This document shows positions 50,910 through 59,795 of a stretch of DNA of 64,000 bases, one piece after another. A program made the translations under genes and the position numbers. How positions within the stretch are numbered: position 1 is the first letter of the stretch; each line of letters begins with the position of its first letter. This stretch comes from [Eubacterium] saphenum (lineage in GTDB: Bacteria > Bacillota > Clostridia > Peptostreptococcales > Anaerovoracaceae), in NCBI GenBank assembly GCA_004555725.1, contig SFHC01000004.1, positions 62,001 through 126,000 on the forward strand. Direction: 5' to 3'. Below the pieces are notes generated by a model. That model saw only the letters and a list, made by a program, of their open reading frames with translations. It made no database searches and was not told where the DNA came from.

Positions 50910-52718
50910 ATGGCAGAACTGAATTATAAAGAAATACTGACAGAAAAAGTTCCGCTGCCGATGTGCATCGTTAATGAAAACGGAAAGATCATCGATTCTA
51001 ATGCATACATGGATGAAGTGTTTGTGTATGATGAGATCAAGGATTATGATTTCTTTGCGCTGACGGGCATCAAGGTGGAGGAGCTGGAAGCGTCTGCAGA
51101 AAGCCGCGTGTTTAAAACCATCGAGAGAAATAATAAGATTTTTCGTCTTGTAACCAGCAGGGCAGAAAGTCAGTCTGATTCGGAGGCGGAGGACGAGGAT
51201 GATCTGTCCGGCGTAATTGTTGTGTTTTTTAACGACATCACTGCTTATGAAACACTGCGGGAAGAATATACCAATGAACGTGTCTGTGTGGCGCGGGTCA
51301 ATATTGATAATTATGATGAGATGAAAGCAAATACGTCGCCGGATATGCGGATGACCATCTCATCGGAAGCGGATAAGATTATTCGGAAATGGGCGGGCAA
51401 AATCGGCGGTTCAATTGTGAATATGAGCCGCAGTGAATATATTATCTACTTTGAGTACCGCCACGTTGATGAAATGATCCGCAATAAATTTTCTATTCTC
51501 GATGAGGTGCGGAATATTGAAACGCAGGCTGATTTTCCGATGAGCCTGAGCATTGGCGTCGGCATCGGCGGAGAAAGTATTATTGAGACGCGGGATTACG
51601 CTGACGGCGCGCTTGATCTGGCGCTCGGCCGCGGAGGCGATCAGGCTGTCGTGCGCAGGGTGAACAAGATTGAGTATTACGGTGGAAAACTGCAGACCGT
51701 AGAAAAGGGAAACAAGGGAAAGTCGAGAGTGGTTGCCCACGCGCTCAGCCGCCTGATCGATCAGGCAGACAGAGTAATGATTATGGGACACCGCAATCCG
51801 GATATGGACGCATTTGGCGCCGCGCTCGGTATGTTCCGCGTGTGTATGATGAATGGAAAGAATTCCTCTATTGTTATCGATGAGGTCAATGATTCTCTGC
51901 AGACGATATATAAACAGGCAAAGGAAAGAGGAATTTACACGTTCCTGACACATGACCGTGCGAAAGAGCTGATCGATGAAAATACACTGCTGATTGTACT
52001 GGATACACACCGGCCGAGTTTTGTAGAATGTAAAGATCTGCTCGACTGCACAGACCGAATTGTGGTCATTGATCATCACAGAAGAGCTGTGGACGCAATC
52101 TCAAATCCAGTGCTTTCCTACATTGAATCCTATGCGTCGTCCACTGCGGAACTGGTTACGGAAATTCTGCAGTACACGGGAAATAAGAGAGACTTAGATA
52201 AACTGGAAGCGGAAGCGCTGCTCGCCGGCATGACCGTAGATACCAACCGGTTTGCGGTCAAAACGGGTGTGCGCACATTTGAGGCGGCGGCATGGCTGCG
52301 CCGGGCGGGCGCGGACACCACAGAGGTCAAGCGTCTGTTTCAAAGTGATCTGGATGACTTCAAAACCCGTTCCAGAGGACTTTCCTCTGCACATATCGGA
52401 GAAGACGGCATTGCGACTTCGATCTGTCCGGGATATAATCAGGAAGCGCAGATCATCAATTCGCAGGTCGCCGATGAACTGCTGAATGTCCGCGGCGTCA
52501 AGGCAAGTTTTGTTGCAGGACGAGATGAAACCGGGCAGACCGTGGTCAGCGCCAGATCACTGGGCGATGTTAACGTTCAGCTGATCATGGAAAAACTGGG
52601 CGGCGGCGGACATTTAACAACGGCCGGCGCACAGGTTGAAATGAGTCCGGAAGAAGTGCTGACGATGGTCAGAAATATTCTGGACGGAGATAAAGCTAAT
52701 GAAGAGAAGGGCAGGTAA
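50910..52718 (+). CDS. GdpP-like c-di-AMP phosphodiesterase lacking the membrane anchor
   Basis: 602 residues. The order is PAS domain (about 10-85), degenerate GGDEF (about 115-260; FSILDEVRN, LDLALGRGGDQAVVR), DHH domain (MGHRNPDMDAFGAALG, VLDTHRP, VIDHHRR) and DHHA1 (SARSLGDVNVQLIMEKLGGGGHLTTA). GdpP hydrolyses c-di-AMP and normally starts with two transmembrane helices and about 75 more residues. Here the protein begins at the PAS domain. The parB stop is only 95 nt upstream, so an anchor could not be encoded in between. AGAGG precedes the start. It sits before rplI-dnaB, the usual gdpP neighbourhood. Confidence 0.9.
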   Translation: MAELNYKEILTEKVPLPMCIVNENGKIIDSNAYMDEVFVYDEIKDYDFFALTGIKVEELEASAESRVFKTIERNNKIFRLVTSRAESQSDSEAEDEDDLSGVIVVFFNDITAYETLREEYTNERVCVARVNIDNYDEMKANTSPDMRMTISSEADKIIRKWAGKIGGSIVNMSRSEYIIYFEYRHVDEMIRNKFSILDEVRNIETQADFPMSLSIGVGIGGESIIETRDYADGALDLALGRGGDQAVVRRVNKIEYYGGKLQTVEKGNKGKSRVVAHALSRLIDQADRVMIMGHRNPDMDAFGAALGMFRVCMMNGKNSSIVIDEVNDSLQTIYKQAKERGIYTFLTHDRAKELIDENTLLIVLDTHRPSFVECKDLLDCTDRIVVIDHHRRAVDAISNPVLSYIESYASSTAELVTEILQYTGNKRDLDKLEAEALLAGMTVDTNRFAVKTGVRTFEAAAWLRRAGADTTEVKRLFQSDLDDFKTRSRGLSSAHIGEDGIATSICPGYNQEAQIINSQVADELLNVRGVKASFVAGRDETGQTVVSARSLGDVNVQLIMEKLGGGGHLTTAGAQVEMSPEEVLTMVRNILDGDKANEEKGR

Positions 52719-52721
52719 ATC

Positions 52722-53168
52722 ATGCAGGTAATATTGAAGAAAGATGTTAAGGGTACCGGTAAAGCCGGAGATGTAGTTAAAGTTAGTGATGGATATGCGC
52801 GCAATATGCTTATTCCTAAGGGACTGGCTGTAGAGGCGACAAAGGCTAATGTCCGCAGCCTGGAAAAAGCAAAGGCACAGCAGGCAGAAGAAGAAGCAGG
52901 AAAGCGTGCGGAGGCGCAGAAACAGGCAGAACTGCTGAAAGGAAAAGCTGTCGAGATTAAGACAAAATCCGGAGAAGGTGGAAGACTGTTCGGATCCATC
53001 ACGTCTAAAGATATTGCAGAAGCAATGAAGAGCCAGCTCGGCATCGACGCGGACAAGAAAAAGATTCAGCTGGACAGCCCGATTAAGAGCATGGGTACAT
53101 TCCATGTTACGGTTAAGCTTTACTATGAAATTCATGCAGAGCTGACTGTAAATGTGACGGAGGCGTAA
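52722..53168 (+). CDS. rplI: 50S ribosomal protein L9
   Basis: 148 residues. N-terminal globular domain (MQVILKKDVKGTGKAGDVVKV, NMLIPKGLAVEATKANV), long connecting helix (KAQQAEEEAGKRAEAQKQAELL) and C-terminal domain (GRLFGSITSKDIAEAM). It is 3 nt after the gdpP-like gene and 9 nt before dnaB, so one operon. Confidence 0.97.
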   Translation: MQVILKKDVKGTGKAGDVVKVSDGYARNMLIPKGLAVEATKANVRSLEKAKAQQAEEEAGKRAEAQKQAELLKGKAVEIKTKSGEGGRLFGSITSKDIAEAMKSQLGIDADKKKIQLDSPIKSMGTFHVTVKLYYEIHAELTVNVTEA

Positions 53169-53177
53169 ATAACCGGC

Positions 53178-54491
53178 ATGAATGGTAAAGTACCTCCACA
53201 TAATGAAGACGCGGAAAGATCCGTGCTCGGAGCCGGATTGCTGAGCAGAGACGCACTGTCAGATACATTGGAGCTGATTGAAGAAGAGGATTTTTACAAT
53301 AAATCCAATGCCGCAATCTTTCATGTCATGAAAGAAATGTACATCGCAGGGAAACCAATTGACATTGTTACGGTCTGTGATGAATTGAAACGCAGAGATG
53401 AACTGGACGCCGTCGGAGGAAGAAGCTATGTGGCTGAACTGTCCGGTGGCGTTCCGTCTACCAGCAATGCCTCAGAATATGCTAAAATTGTAGCAGAGAA
53501 GGCATCCATGCGGGCGCTGATCCGAAGCTCTGAAGAAATACGGGAAAAGTGTTACCAGAGTCAGGATGATGCAGAGAATATCCTGGACTACGCAGAGAAG
53601 AGTATTTTCTCGATCGCGCAGTCGCGTCAGCGAACAGACTATTCTCCGCTGAGTCAGGTTCTGATCAGCAATATCGATCAGATCAACGAGGCTGTGCGCA
53701 ATCAGGGGCAGGTGGTCGGTCTGACAACCGGATTTCAGCAGCTGGACTCCATTACTGCAGGACTGCATCCTTCTGATCTGGTCATCGTTGCGGCGAGACC
53801 GGCCATGGGAAAGACTGCATTTGCCCTGAATATTGCACAGAACGCTGCGGTAAAGGGTGATGCCAAGGTGATGATTTTCAGCCTGGAAATGTCAAAAGAG
53901 CAGCTTGGGCAGAGACTTCTGGCGATGGAAGCCAGGGTGGATATGGAAAATATCAAAAAAGGAAATCTGAACCGGGAAGACTGGGACAGAATTCTGCAGG
54001 CTGCAGATGTTCTTGCGGGCGCGGAAATATATATTGATGATACGCCGGATGTCGGTGTATTTGAGATTAAGAATAAATGCCGCCGTATGAAGGCTGAAAA
54101 GGGTCTGGACCTGGTCGTCATCGACTATCTGCAGCTTATGCATGGGGAAGGGAAGGCGGACAGCCGCCAGCAGGAGATCAGTAATTTATCCCGTTACCTG
54201 AAGCTCCTGGCCAGAGAAATGGACTGTCCGGTTATCGTGCTGTCACAGCTTTCCCGTGCTCCGGAACAGCGTCCGAACCACCGGCCGATTCTGTCCGATC
54301 TGAGAGAATCCGGATCCATTGAACAGGATGCCGATATCGTCATCTTCTTATATCGAGACGATTACTATAACGAGGATTCGGACAAACCAGGTGTCTGTGA
54401 AGTAAATCTGGCGAAACACAGAAGCGGACCGACAGGGACGATCGATCTGACCTGGGTAGCCAGATATACCAAATTTGCAGATAAGGCGTAG
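53178..54491 (+). CDS. dnaB: Replicative DNA helicase DnaB
   Basis: 437 residues. The N-terminal helical domain opens VPPHNEDAERSVLGAGLL. The RecA-like motor has Walker A ARPAMGKTAFALNIAQ, Walker B VVIDYLQLMHG, and LSQLSRAPEQRPNHRPILSD and SGSIEQDADIVIFLYR. This is the DnaB of the E. coli naming (DnaC in Bacillus). No intein. Its loader candidate lies 109 nt downstream. Confidence 0.96.
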   Translation: MNGKVPPHNEDAERSVLGAGLLSRDALSDTLELIEEEDFYNKSNAAIFHVMKEMYIAGKPIDIVTVCDELKRRDELDAVGGRSYVAELSGGVPSTSNASEYAKIVAEKASMRALIRSSEEIREKCYQSQDDAENILDYAEKSIFSIAQSRQRTDYSPLSQVLISNIDQINEAVRNQGQVVGLTTGFQQLDSITAGLHPSDLVIVAARPAMGKTAFALNIAQNAAVKGDAKVMIFSLEMSKEQLGQRLLAMEARVDMENIKKGNLNREDWDRILQAADVLAGAEIYIDDTPDVGVFEIKNKCRRMKAEKGLDLVVIDYLQLMHGEGKADSRQQEISNLSRYLKLLAREMDCPVIVLSQLSRAPEQRPNHRPILSDLRESGSIEQDADIVIFLYRDDYYNEDSDKPGVCEVNLAKHRSGPTGTIDLTWVARYTKFADKA

Positions 54492-54600
54492 CTTGATAAT
54501 CAGAGAGGATATGCTGAAATCACAAAATCAACATATACTCTGCAACAATAGGGATGTAACATAGGATAAAATAGATTGGATAACCCTAAGGAAAGCGGAG

Positions 54601-55866
54601 ATGAATTTTTACAGACAGAAAATCAGTGATTTCTTTCTGCGTGATACGGATATCGAGAATATCTTTATCAATGAGTATCTTCCGGCTGCGCCGGGAGATT
54701 ATGTAAAGGTATTCATATATGGATATATGTACGCGCAGTACGGTATGGAAATCAGCGAACATATGATTGCAGAACAGCTTGGACTCAGTGAAAAGCTGGT
54801 TGCGCAGGCCTGGAATTACTGGGAAGATCTCGGCCTTGTCCGGAAAACCTTTGTCAACGGCGACAAGGATGTCAACTTGTGCATTGAATTTGTCAACCTG
54901 AAGGATGAAATGTACGGAAAAGGCTCAGAATCCGGTTCAGAAGAGCCGGCGCAGACGGGTGTGGAGAATTTACTGGACAATGATTCTCTGCAGCGTGTAT
55001 TCTCACAGATTGAAAGTGATTTCGGGCGCAGTCTGAGTTCGACCGAGGTGAAGACGATTCTCGGCTGGATTACAGAGGATAAGATTACGCCGGAAGTCGT
55101 GGTATTTTGTGTGCAGTACTGCCTGCAGAAGAATAAGACAGGGATGAAGTACATATCTGCGGTTCTTCACGGGTGGGCGTCAAAGGGCTTGAATACCGTT
55201 GATGCTGTGAAGGAATACCTGCAGGATGTGGATCAGCGATTCTACCAGTACCGCAGGATTCTTCAGGCGCTCGGATTTACGAGAAATGCGACAGAAGCAG
55301 AAAAACATATGATGGACAGCTGGTTTGATGACATGGGATATAATATTGATAAAATATTAGATGCCTGCAGCAAAACAGCCGGCATATCCAATCCGAACTT
55401 CAATTACGTGGATAAAGTCCTGAAGAACTGGAAGACGGAAGCCGAGAAGCAGAAGCGGGATGTCAACGCGAGAAAACCGGTAACGCAGGCTGTTCTGAAT
55501 CAGTATTACGCTTATCTGAGAAGAACAGAAGAAAAAGAGGCGCAGGAGCGCCTGCGTGAAATCTATGACAAGATTCCGCGTATTAAAGAGATTGATGAAG
55601 AAACTCGCCAGCTCAGTTCGGATCTGACCAAAGCGATGCTCCAGGGCCGGGACGGCGCAGAAGCTGGCAAACGCGCACAGATGGATCGTCTGGCTGAAGA
55701 ACGGGCTGTTCTGCTCACGGATCAGAATTATGATATGGATTATACAGACATTCATTATCGCTGTGAGAAGTGCGGGGATACCGGAATTACAGATTTGGGC
55801 GAACAGTGCACCTGTGTAGAAGAGCGTATGAAAGAAGCAGAAGTCTGGCAGCATCAGTTAGGATAG
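54601..55866 (+). CDS. DnaD-domain protein fused to DnaC/DnaI N-terminal zinc region, no AAA+ domain
   Basis: 421 residues. Residues 1-100 are a DnaD-type winged-helix start (FIYGYMYAQYG, LVAQAWNYWEDLGLV). Two DnaD/DnaB2 repeats follow (about 125-205 and 215-285). From about residue 298 the sequence is that of the N-terminus of clostridial DnaC/DnaI helicase loaders: NQYYAYLRRTEEKEAQERL, EIYDKIPRIKEIDEE and IHYRCEKCGDTGI with zinc-type cysteines at about 388, 391, 403 and 405. Then it stops at HQLG. The AAA+ ATPase that should follow is missing, and the next gene is divIC. It presumably helps load DnaB onto DNA. Either the ATPase is encoded elsewhere or loading works without it. Confidence 0.85.
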   Translation: MNFYRQKISDFFLRDTDIENIFINEYLPAAPGDYVKVFIYGYMYAQYGMEISEHMIAEQLGLSEKLVAQAWNYWEDLGLVRKTFVNGDKDVNLCIEFVNLKDEMYGKGSESGSEEPAQTGVENLLDNDSLQRVFSQIESDFGRSLSSTEVKTILGWITEDKITPEVVVFCVQYCLQKNKTGMKYISAVLHGWASKGLNTVDAVKEYLQDVDQRFYQYRRILQALGFTRNATEAEKHMMDSWFDDMGYNIDKILDACSKTAGISNPNFNYVDKVLKNWKTEAEKQKRDVNARKPVTQAVLNQYYAYLRRTEEKEAQERLREIYDKIPRIKEIDEETRQLSSDLTKAMLQGRDGAEAGKRAQMDRLAEERAVLLTDQNYDMDYTDIHYRCEKCGDTGITDLGEQCTCVEERMKEAEVWQHQLG

Positions 55867-55869
55867 ACA

Positions 55870-56235
55870 ATGAGTGCAGACAGAAACAGAAAGAAGAAAA
55901 AGAAGATCAGAATCAATCCGTCAAGAATGACTCTGACGCTGATTATTGCGATACTGCTGTGCGCAAGCGGCGCTTCTGTGCACACAGTTGTAAAACTGCA
56001 GAGTGAGCAGGCGCATTTAAAGGCAAAGAACGCACAGCTGAAAACAAAGCGCGCGGAGCTGCAGGAGGAGCTGAAGAGTGTGAACAAGGACAGCTATATC
56101 GAACAGCAGGCCCGCACACAGCTTCATATGATTAAGCCGGGAGAAGTCGTTTATGTTTTAAAGGATGATTCATCCGGCAGCAGCTCAGGGAATTCATCGT
56201 CGGGATCGTCGGGGAATTCCTCTGCTTCAAATTAA
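55870..56235 (+). CDS. divIC: Septum formation initiator DivIC/FtsB-like protein
   Basis: 121 residues. A basic N-terminus (RNRKKKKKIRIN) precedes one membrane helix (about 20-40) and a coiled coil (QSEQAHLKAKNAQLKTKRAELQEEL), ending in the conserved YIEQQARTQLHMIKPGEVVY. The tail is Ser/Gly/Asn-rich. It bridges division proteins at the septum. It starts 3 nt after the DnaD-DnaC fusion gene. Confidence 0.85.
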   Translation: MSADRNRKKKKKIRINPSRMTLTLIIAILLCASGASVHTVVKLQSEQAHLKAKNAQLKTKRAELQEELKSVNKDSYIEQQARTQLHMIKPGEVVYVLKDDSSGSSSGNSSSGSSGNSSASN

Positions 56236-56318
56236 TCAAAACGCAGCGGGTGGAAAAACTCTGCAGCATACCGCAGAAACAGACGCATAGAAGCATGGAA
56301 ATGGAAAACAGAAAACAA

Positions 56319-56885
56319 ATGAAGATAAAAGAAGTGCTGGTTGTGGAAGGCCGCGATGATACTGCCGCGGTTCATCGCGCAGTGGACGCAGAAACCATTG
56401 AAACGCACGGCTTTGGTATGAGTGAGGAGATGTGGCGGAAAATCGAGGCGGCGGATCAGAAGAAGGGGCTTATCATTTTCACTGATCCGGATTCTGCCGG
56501 AGAGAGGATCCGCAGGAAAGTGAGCGCGCGTTTTCCAGACGCTAAACAGGCCTTTCTCCCACGCTCAGAAGCAATGAAGAAGGATAACATCGGCGTGGAG
56601 AACGCCAGTCCTGAGGCAATACGGGAGGCGCTTTCCAAGGCGCACTGCACAGTTACACCGGAATCCGAAGAGCAGACACCTGTGTTTACATGGGAGGATA
56701 TGATGGACAACGGACTGTGCGCGGGGGAAGGAAGCCGAGACCGCAGACAGGCTCTTGGCGACCTGCTTGGCATCGGATACGGGAATGCCCGGGCGATGCT
56801 GAAGAAGCTGAATGGATTTCAAATCGACAGAGAGGAGTTTTATGGAGCTTTACAATCCATTAACGATCAAACTGTTAAAGAATAA
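56319..56885 (+). CDS. rnmV: Ribonuclease M5
   Basis: About 188 residues from the ATG at 56319. Toprim nuclease that matures 5S rRNA. The motifs are LVVEGRDDTAAV and IFTDPDSAGERIRRKV, and GVENASPEAIREAL is typical of the family. Two earlier in-frame starts (56250 GTG, 56295 ATG) exist, and none has a strong SD; the chosen one matches the family N-terminus (MKIKEVLVVEG). It overlaps rsmA by 44 nt, a common arrangement. Confidence 0.9.
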   Translation: MKIKEVLVVEGRDDTAAVHRAVDAETIETHGFGMSEEMWRKIEAADQKKGLIIFTDPDSAGERIRRKVSARFPDAKQAFLPRSEAMKKDNIGVENASPEAIREALSKAHCTVTPESEEQTPVFTWEDMMDNGLCAGEGSRDRRQALGDLLGIGYGNARAMLKKLNGFQIDREEFYGALQSINDQTVKE

Positions 56886-57696
56886 ATATGGATTTCAGTT
56901 TGCGAAGAGTTTCGGGCAGAACTTTCTGATTGATCCGGATGTCATTTCTGGAATTGCAGACGGCGCAGCCCTTGCTCCGGAAGATTTTGTCCTGGAAATC
57001 GGACCGGGAATCGGAGTTTTAACATCGGAAATCTGCCAGCGGGCCGGCAGAGCGGCATCGGTGGAGATTGATCCGCACATGGTAGAGGTTCTGCATGATA
57101 CGCTTGCGGAGTTTTCCAATGTCCATGTGATTCAGCAGGATGTCCTGAAGGCGGATTTGAATCGGATCATTCAGCAGGAACGGGGGGATTGCGCACATGT
57201 AAAGGTGCTGGGCAATCTTCCGTATTACATCACGACGCCGATTATCATGAAACTGCTTACAGAAGGGATTCCGGCAGAATGCATTGTAATCATGATGCAA
57301 AAGGAAGTTGCAGACCGCATCCAGGCGGGGCCGGGAAGCCGGACATACGGCGCGCTGTCTGTGACAGTGCAGTATTACTGCACCGTTTCAGAAGTGATGG
57401 AAGTCCCGCGGCAGTGTTTTATGCCGCAGCCGAAAGTGGATTCTGCAGTACTCCGGCTGGATGTCCGCAGCAGACCGGCTGTAGATGTGCAGGATGAAGC
57501 GATGTTCTTCCGGTGTGTAAAAGCAGGATTCAGTCAGAGACGAAAGACTCTGCTGAATTCACTGATGACTATGGGAGAAAGTAAAGACAGCATACGCAGC
57601 GCGCTGGAACAGGCCGGAATTGACCCGCGGCGGCGTGCAGAAACGCTGAGCCTGGAGGAATTCGGACGGCTGTCGGACGCGTTTTCACGGCAGTAA
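56842..57696 (+). CDS. rsmA: 16S rRNA dimethyladenosine transferase RsmA (KsgA)
   Basis: 284 residues. It dimethylates A1518 and A1519 of 16S rRNA. Opening FAKSFGQNFLIDPDVISGIAD, SAM motif VLEIGPGIGVLTSEI, catalytic VLGNLPYYITTPIIMKLL and FMPQPKVDSAVLRL are diagnostic. The ATG at 56842 follows GAGAGGAG at 4 nt and lies inside rnmV. Confidence 0.95.
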   Translation: MELYNPLTIKLLKNKYGFQFAKSFGQNFLIDPDVISGIADGAALAPEDFVLEIGPGIGVLTSEICQRAGRAASVEIDPHMVEVLHDTLAEFSNVHVIQQDVLKADLNRIIQQERGDCAHVKVLGNLPYYITTPIIMKLLTEGIPAECIVIMMQKEVADRIQAGPGSRTYGALSVTVQYYCTVSEVMEVPRQCFMPQPKVDSAVLRLDVRSRPAVDVQDEAMFFRCVKAGFSQRRKTLLNSLMTMGESKDSIRSALEQAGIDPRRRAETLSLEEFGRLSDAFSRQ

Positions 57697-57790
57697 CAGG
57701 TGAAGAACACGGCACACGAAAAGAAAAAAAGGGAAACATGGGAGAGGAACCGGAACGCATGTCCGGAAGCAGATAGTGGAGTGAAACCCG

Positions 57791-59785
57791 ATGAATAAAC
57801 TGAAGCAATTATATCATAATCCAAAGGTCCGAAATCCTTTTGTCTGGGATCTCATCCTGGCCTTTATTTTTAACCTGATCATTGAGACTCTGGCGAGACA
57901 TTCGATGCCGGGGTATGGCGGGCTGTACTTTATGGTAACCAAACCGCTGGTCTTCTTTGATAATGTACTGATTATCTATGCGACGCTGGTGATTTCTGCG
58001 CTGTTCAGGCGGAGCACCTTTGTTCTGACGCTGATTTCTTCGATATGGATGGCGATCGGCGTGACCAACGGCATCATCCTGTCGCAGCGTATGACGCCGT
58101 TCACTGTAAAGGACCTGAGTTCTATGGCAGACGGCGCGACTATCATGACCAACTATTTCTCAAAGATACAGCTGTTATTGATGTTCGGTTCGCTGGCCGT
58201 TCTTGCGGTCGTCTTTGTCCTTCTGTTCCTGAAGGGACCGAAGAGGAAGGGGAATATTCATTTCAAGAAATCTCTTATTTCTGTAGTTCTGATTATTTTC
58301 TGTGCGTTTGGAGCGACTGCAGGACTGATCAAGACCGGAAATCTGGCGACATTCTTTGGAAATCTGGCATATGCGTATGATGACTATGGTGTGCCGTACT
58401 GCTTTATCAATACCTGGATGAATACAGGAATCCATCGTCCGGCCAACTACAGCAAGGCGAATGTGGAGAAGATCCTTCCAAAACAGGATATGAACAAGAA
58501 CGGATCAGTGAAGTTTGAAAAAGATGATTCATCCAAGAACAAGCCAAACATCTTATTCTTGCAGCTTGAATCCTTTGTCGACCCGACACTGTTCACCAAT
58601 ATGAAATACTCACAGGATCCGATTCCGTATTACCGTAGTCTGATGAAGAAGTATTCTTCTGGAAATCTGACGGTACCGGCATGCGGTGCAGGAACGGCCA
58701 ACACAGAGTTTGAGGTTATGACGGGTCTCAGCGTCAAGTTCTTTGGACCGGGTGAATATCCGTTTAAGTCTGTACTGAAGGATGAAACAGCGGAAAGCAT
58801 TGCTTGGGATCTGCGTGACATCGGATATTCCGCGCATGCGATCCATGATCACCGCGCGATGTTCTACAATCGTAATACGGTATTCAACAATATCGGCTAT
58901 AATACCTTTACTTCTGTAGAGTACATGCCGAACGTAGAAAAGACACCGAAGGGCTGGGAGAAAGATAAAATCCTGACTTCACAGATCATGGATGCGATGA
59001 AGTCCACCAAGTCCAGAGACTATATCTACACCATTTCCGTTCAGGGTCATGGAAAATATCCGTCGGAAAAACTTCTGACCAATCCGAAGATCAAGGTCAC
59101 GAAGGCTCCGAATGAGGAAATGAAGAATAAATACGAATACTACGTGAACCAGATCTACGAGATGGATCAGTTCGTGAAGCAGCTGACTGCAACGCTGTCA
59201 AAGTTTAAAGAACCAGTTGTACTGGTGATGTACGGCGACCATATTCCGGCTCTGGAGGTAACAGCCAATAATTACGCACTGCCGAGCCTGTATCAGACGC
59301 AGTACGTCATCTGGAGCAACTTCAATATGAAAAAAGAGGATAAAAACATGTACGCTTATCAGCTGTCTGCAGATGTCCTCAACCGCCTTGGCATCCACAA
59401 CGGAACGACCATCGAGTATCACCAGCAGGTCAGCCATACGAGCAAGAACTACCTGAAGAACCTCAAGATGCTCGGATATGATATGCTGTACGGACACCGC
59501 TACATTTACGGCGGGAAAAACCCGTTCCACAAGGCCGGCATGAAGATGGGCGTCAAGACCATCAAGGTCAATAAAGTCGTGGAAGTAGCCGGAAAGTATT
59601 ATATCCAGGGAGAAAACTTTACGGAGCAGAGTAAGATTACCCTGCACGGAAAGACACTCAGCACCAAGTATCTGACGCCTCAGCTTCTGGTTCTGAAGAA
59701 GAAAGTAGATCCGGAGGAAGCAAAATACATGAAGGTCAGCCAGGTCGACAAGTCGGATAATACGATCATCAGTACGACAGAGTAG
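57791..59785 (+). CDS. LTA-synthase-family sulfatase-fold membrane enzyme
   Basis: 664 residues. About five N-terminal membrane segments (to about residue 200) are followed by an extracellular sulfatase domain starting NKPNILFLQLESFVDP. The catalytic threonine is expected in GAGTANTEFEVMTGLS. HDHRAMFYNR, VQGHGKYPSEK and LVMYGDHIPAL are the metal and substrate motifs. Such enzymes polymerise glycerol-phosphate (lipoteichoic acid) or transfer related headgroups. After the sulfatase domain (about 555) there is an additional roughly 100-residue C-terminal domain (VVEVAGKYYIQGENFTEQSK) resembling an IPT/Ig-like fold. It lies 10 nt before a YdcF gene. Confidence 0.87.
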   Translation: MNKLKQLYHNPKVRNPFVWDLILAFIFNLIIETLARHSMPGYGGLYFMVTKPLVFFDNVLIIYATLVISALFRRSTFVLTLISSIWMAIGVTNGIILSQRMTPFTVKDLSSMADGATIMTNYFSKIQLLLMFGSLAVLAVVFVLLFLKGPKRKGNIHFKKSLISVVLIIFCAFGATAGLIKTGNLATFFGNLAYAYDDYGVPYCFINTWMNTGIHRPANYSKANVEKILPKQDMNKNGSVKFEKDDSSKNKPNILFLQLESFVDPTLFTNMKYSQDPIPYYRSLMKKYSSGNLTVPACGAGTANTEFEVMTGLSVKFFGPGEYPFKSVLKDETAESIAWDLRDIGYSAHAIHDHRAMFYNRNTVFNNIGYNTFTSVEYMPNVEKTPKGWEKDKILTSQIMDAMKSTKSRDYIYTISVQGHGKYPSEKLLTNPKIKVTKAPNEEMKNKYEYYVNQIYEMDQFVKQLTATLSKFKEPVVLVMYGDHIPALEVTANNYALPSLYQTQYVIWSNFNMKKEDKNMYAYQLSADVLNRLGIHNGTTIEYHQQVSHTSKNYLKNLKMLGYDMLYGHRYIYGGKNPFHKAGMKMGVKTIKVNKVVEVAGKYYIQGENFTEQSKITLHGKTLSTKYLTPQLLVLKKKVDPEEAKYMKVSQVDKSDNTIISTTE

Positions 59786-59795
59786 GAGTCTAGGA

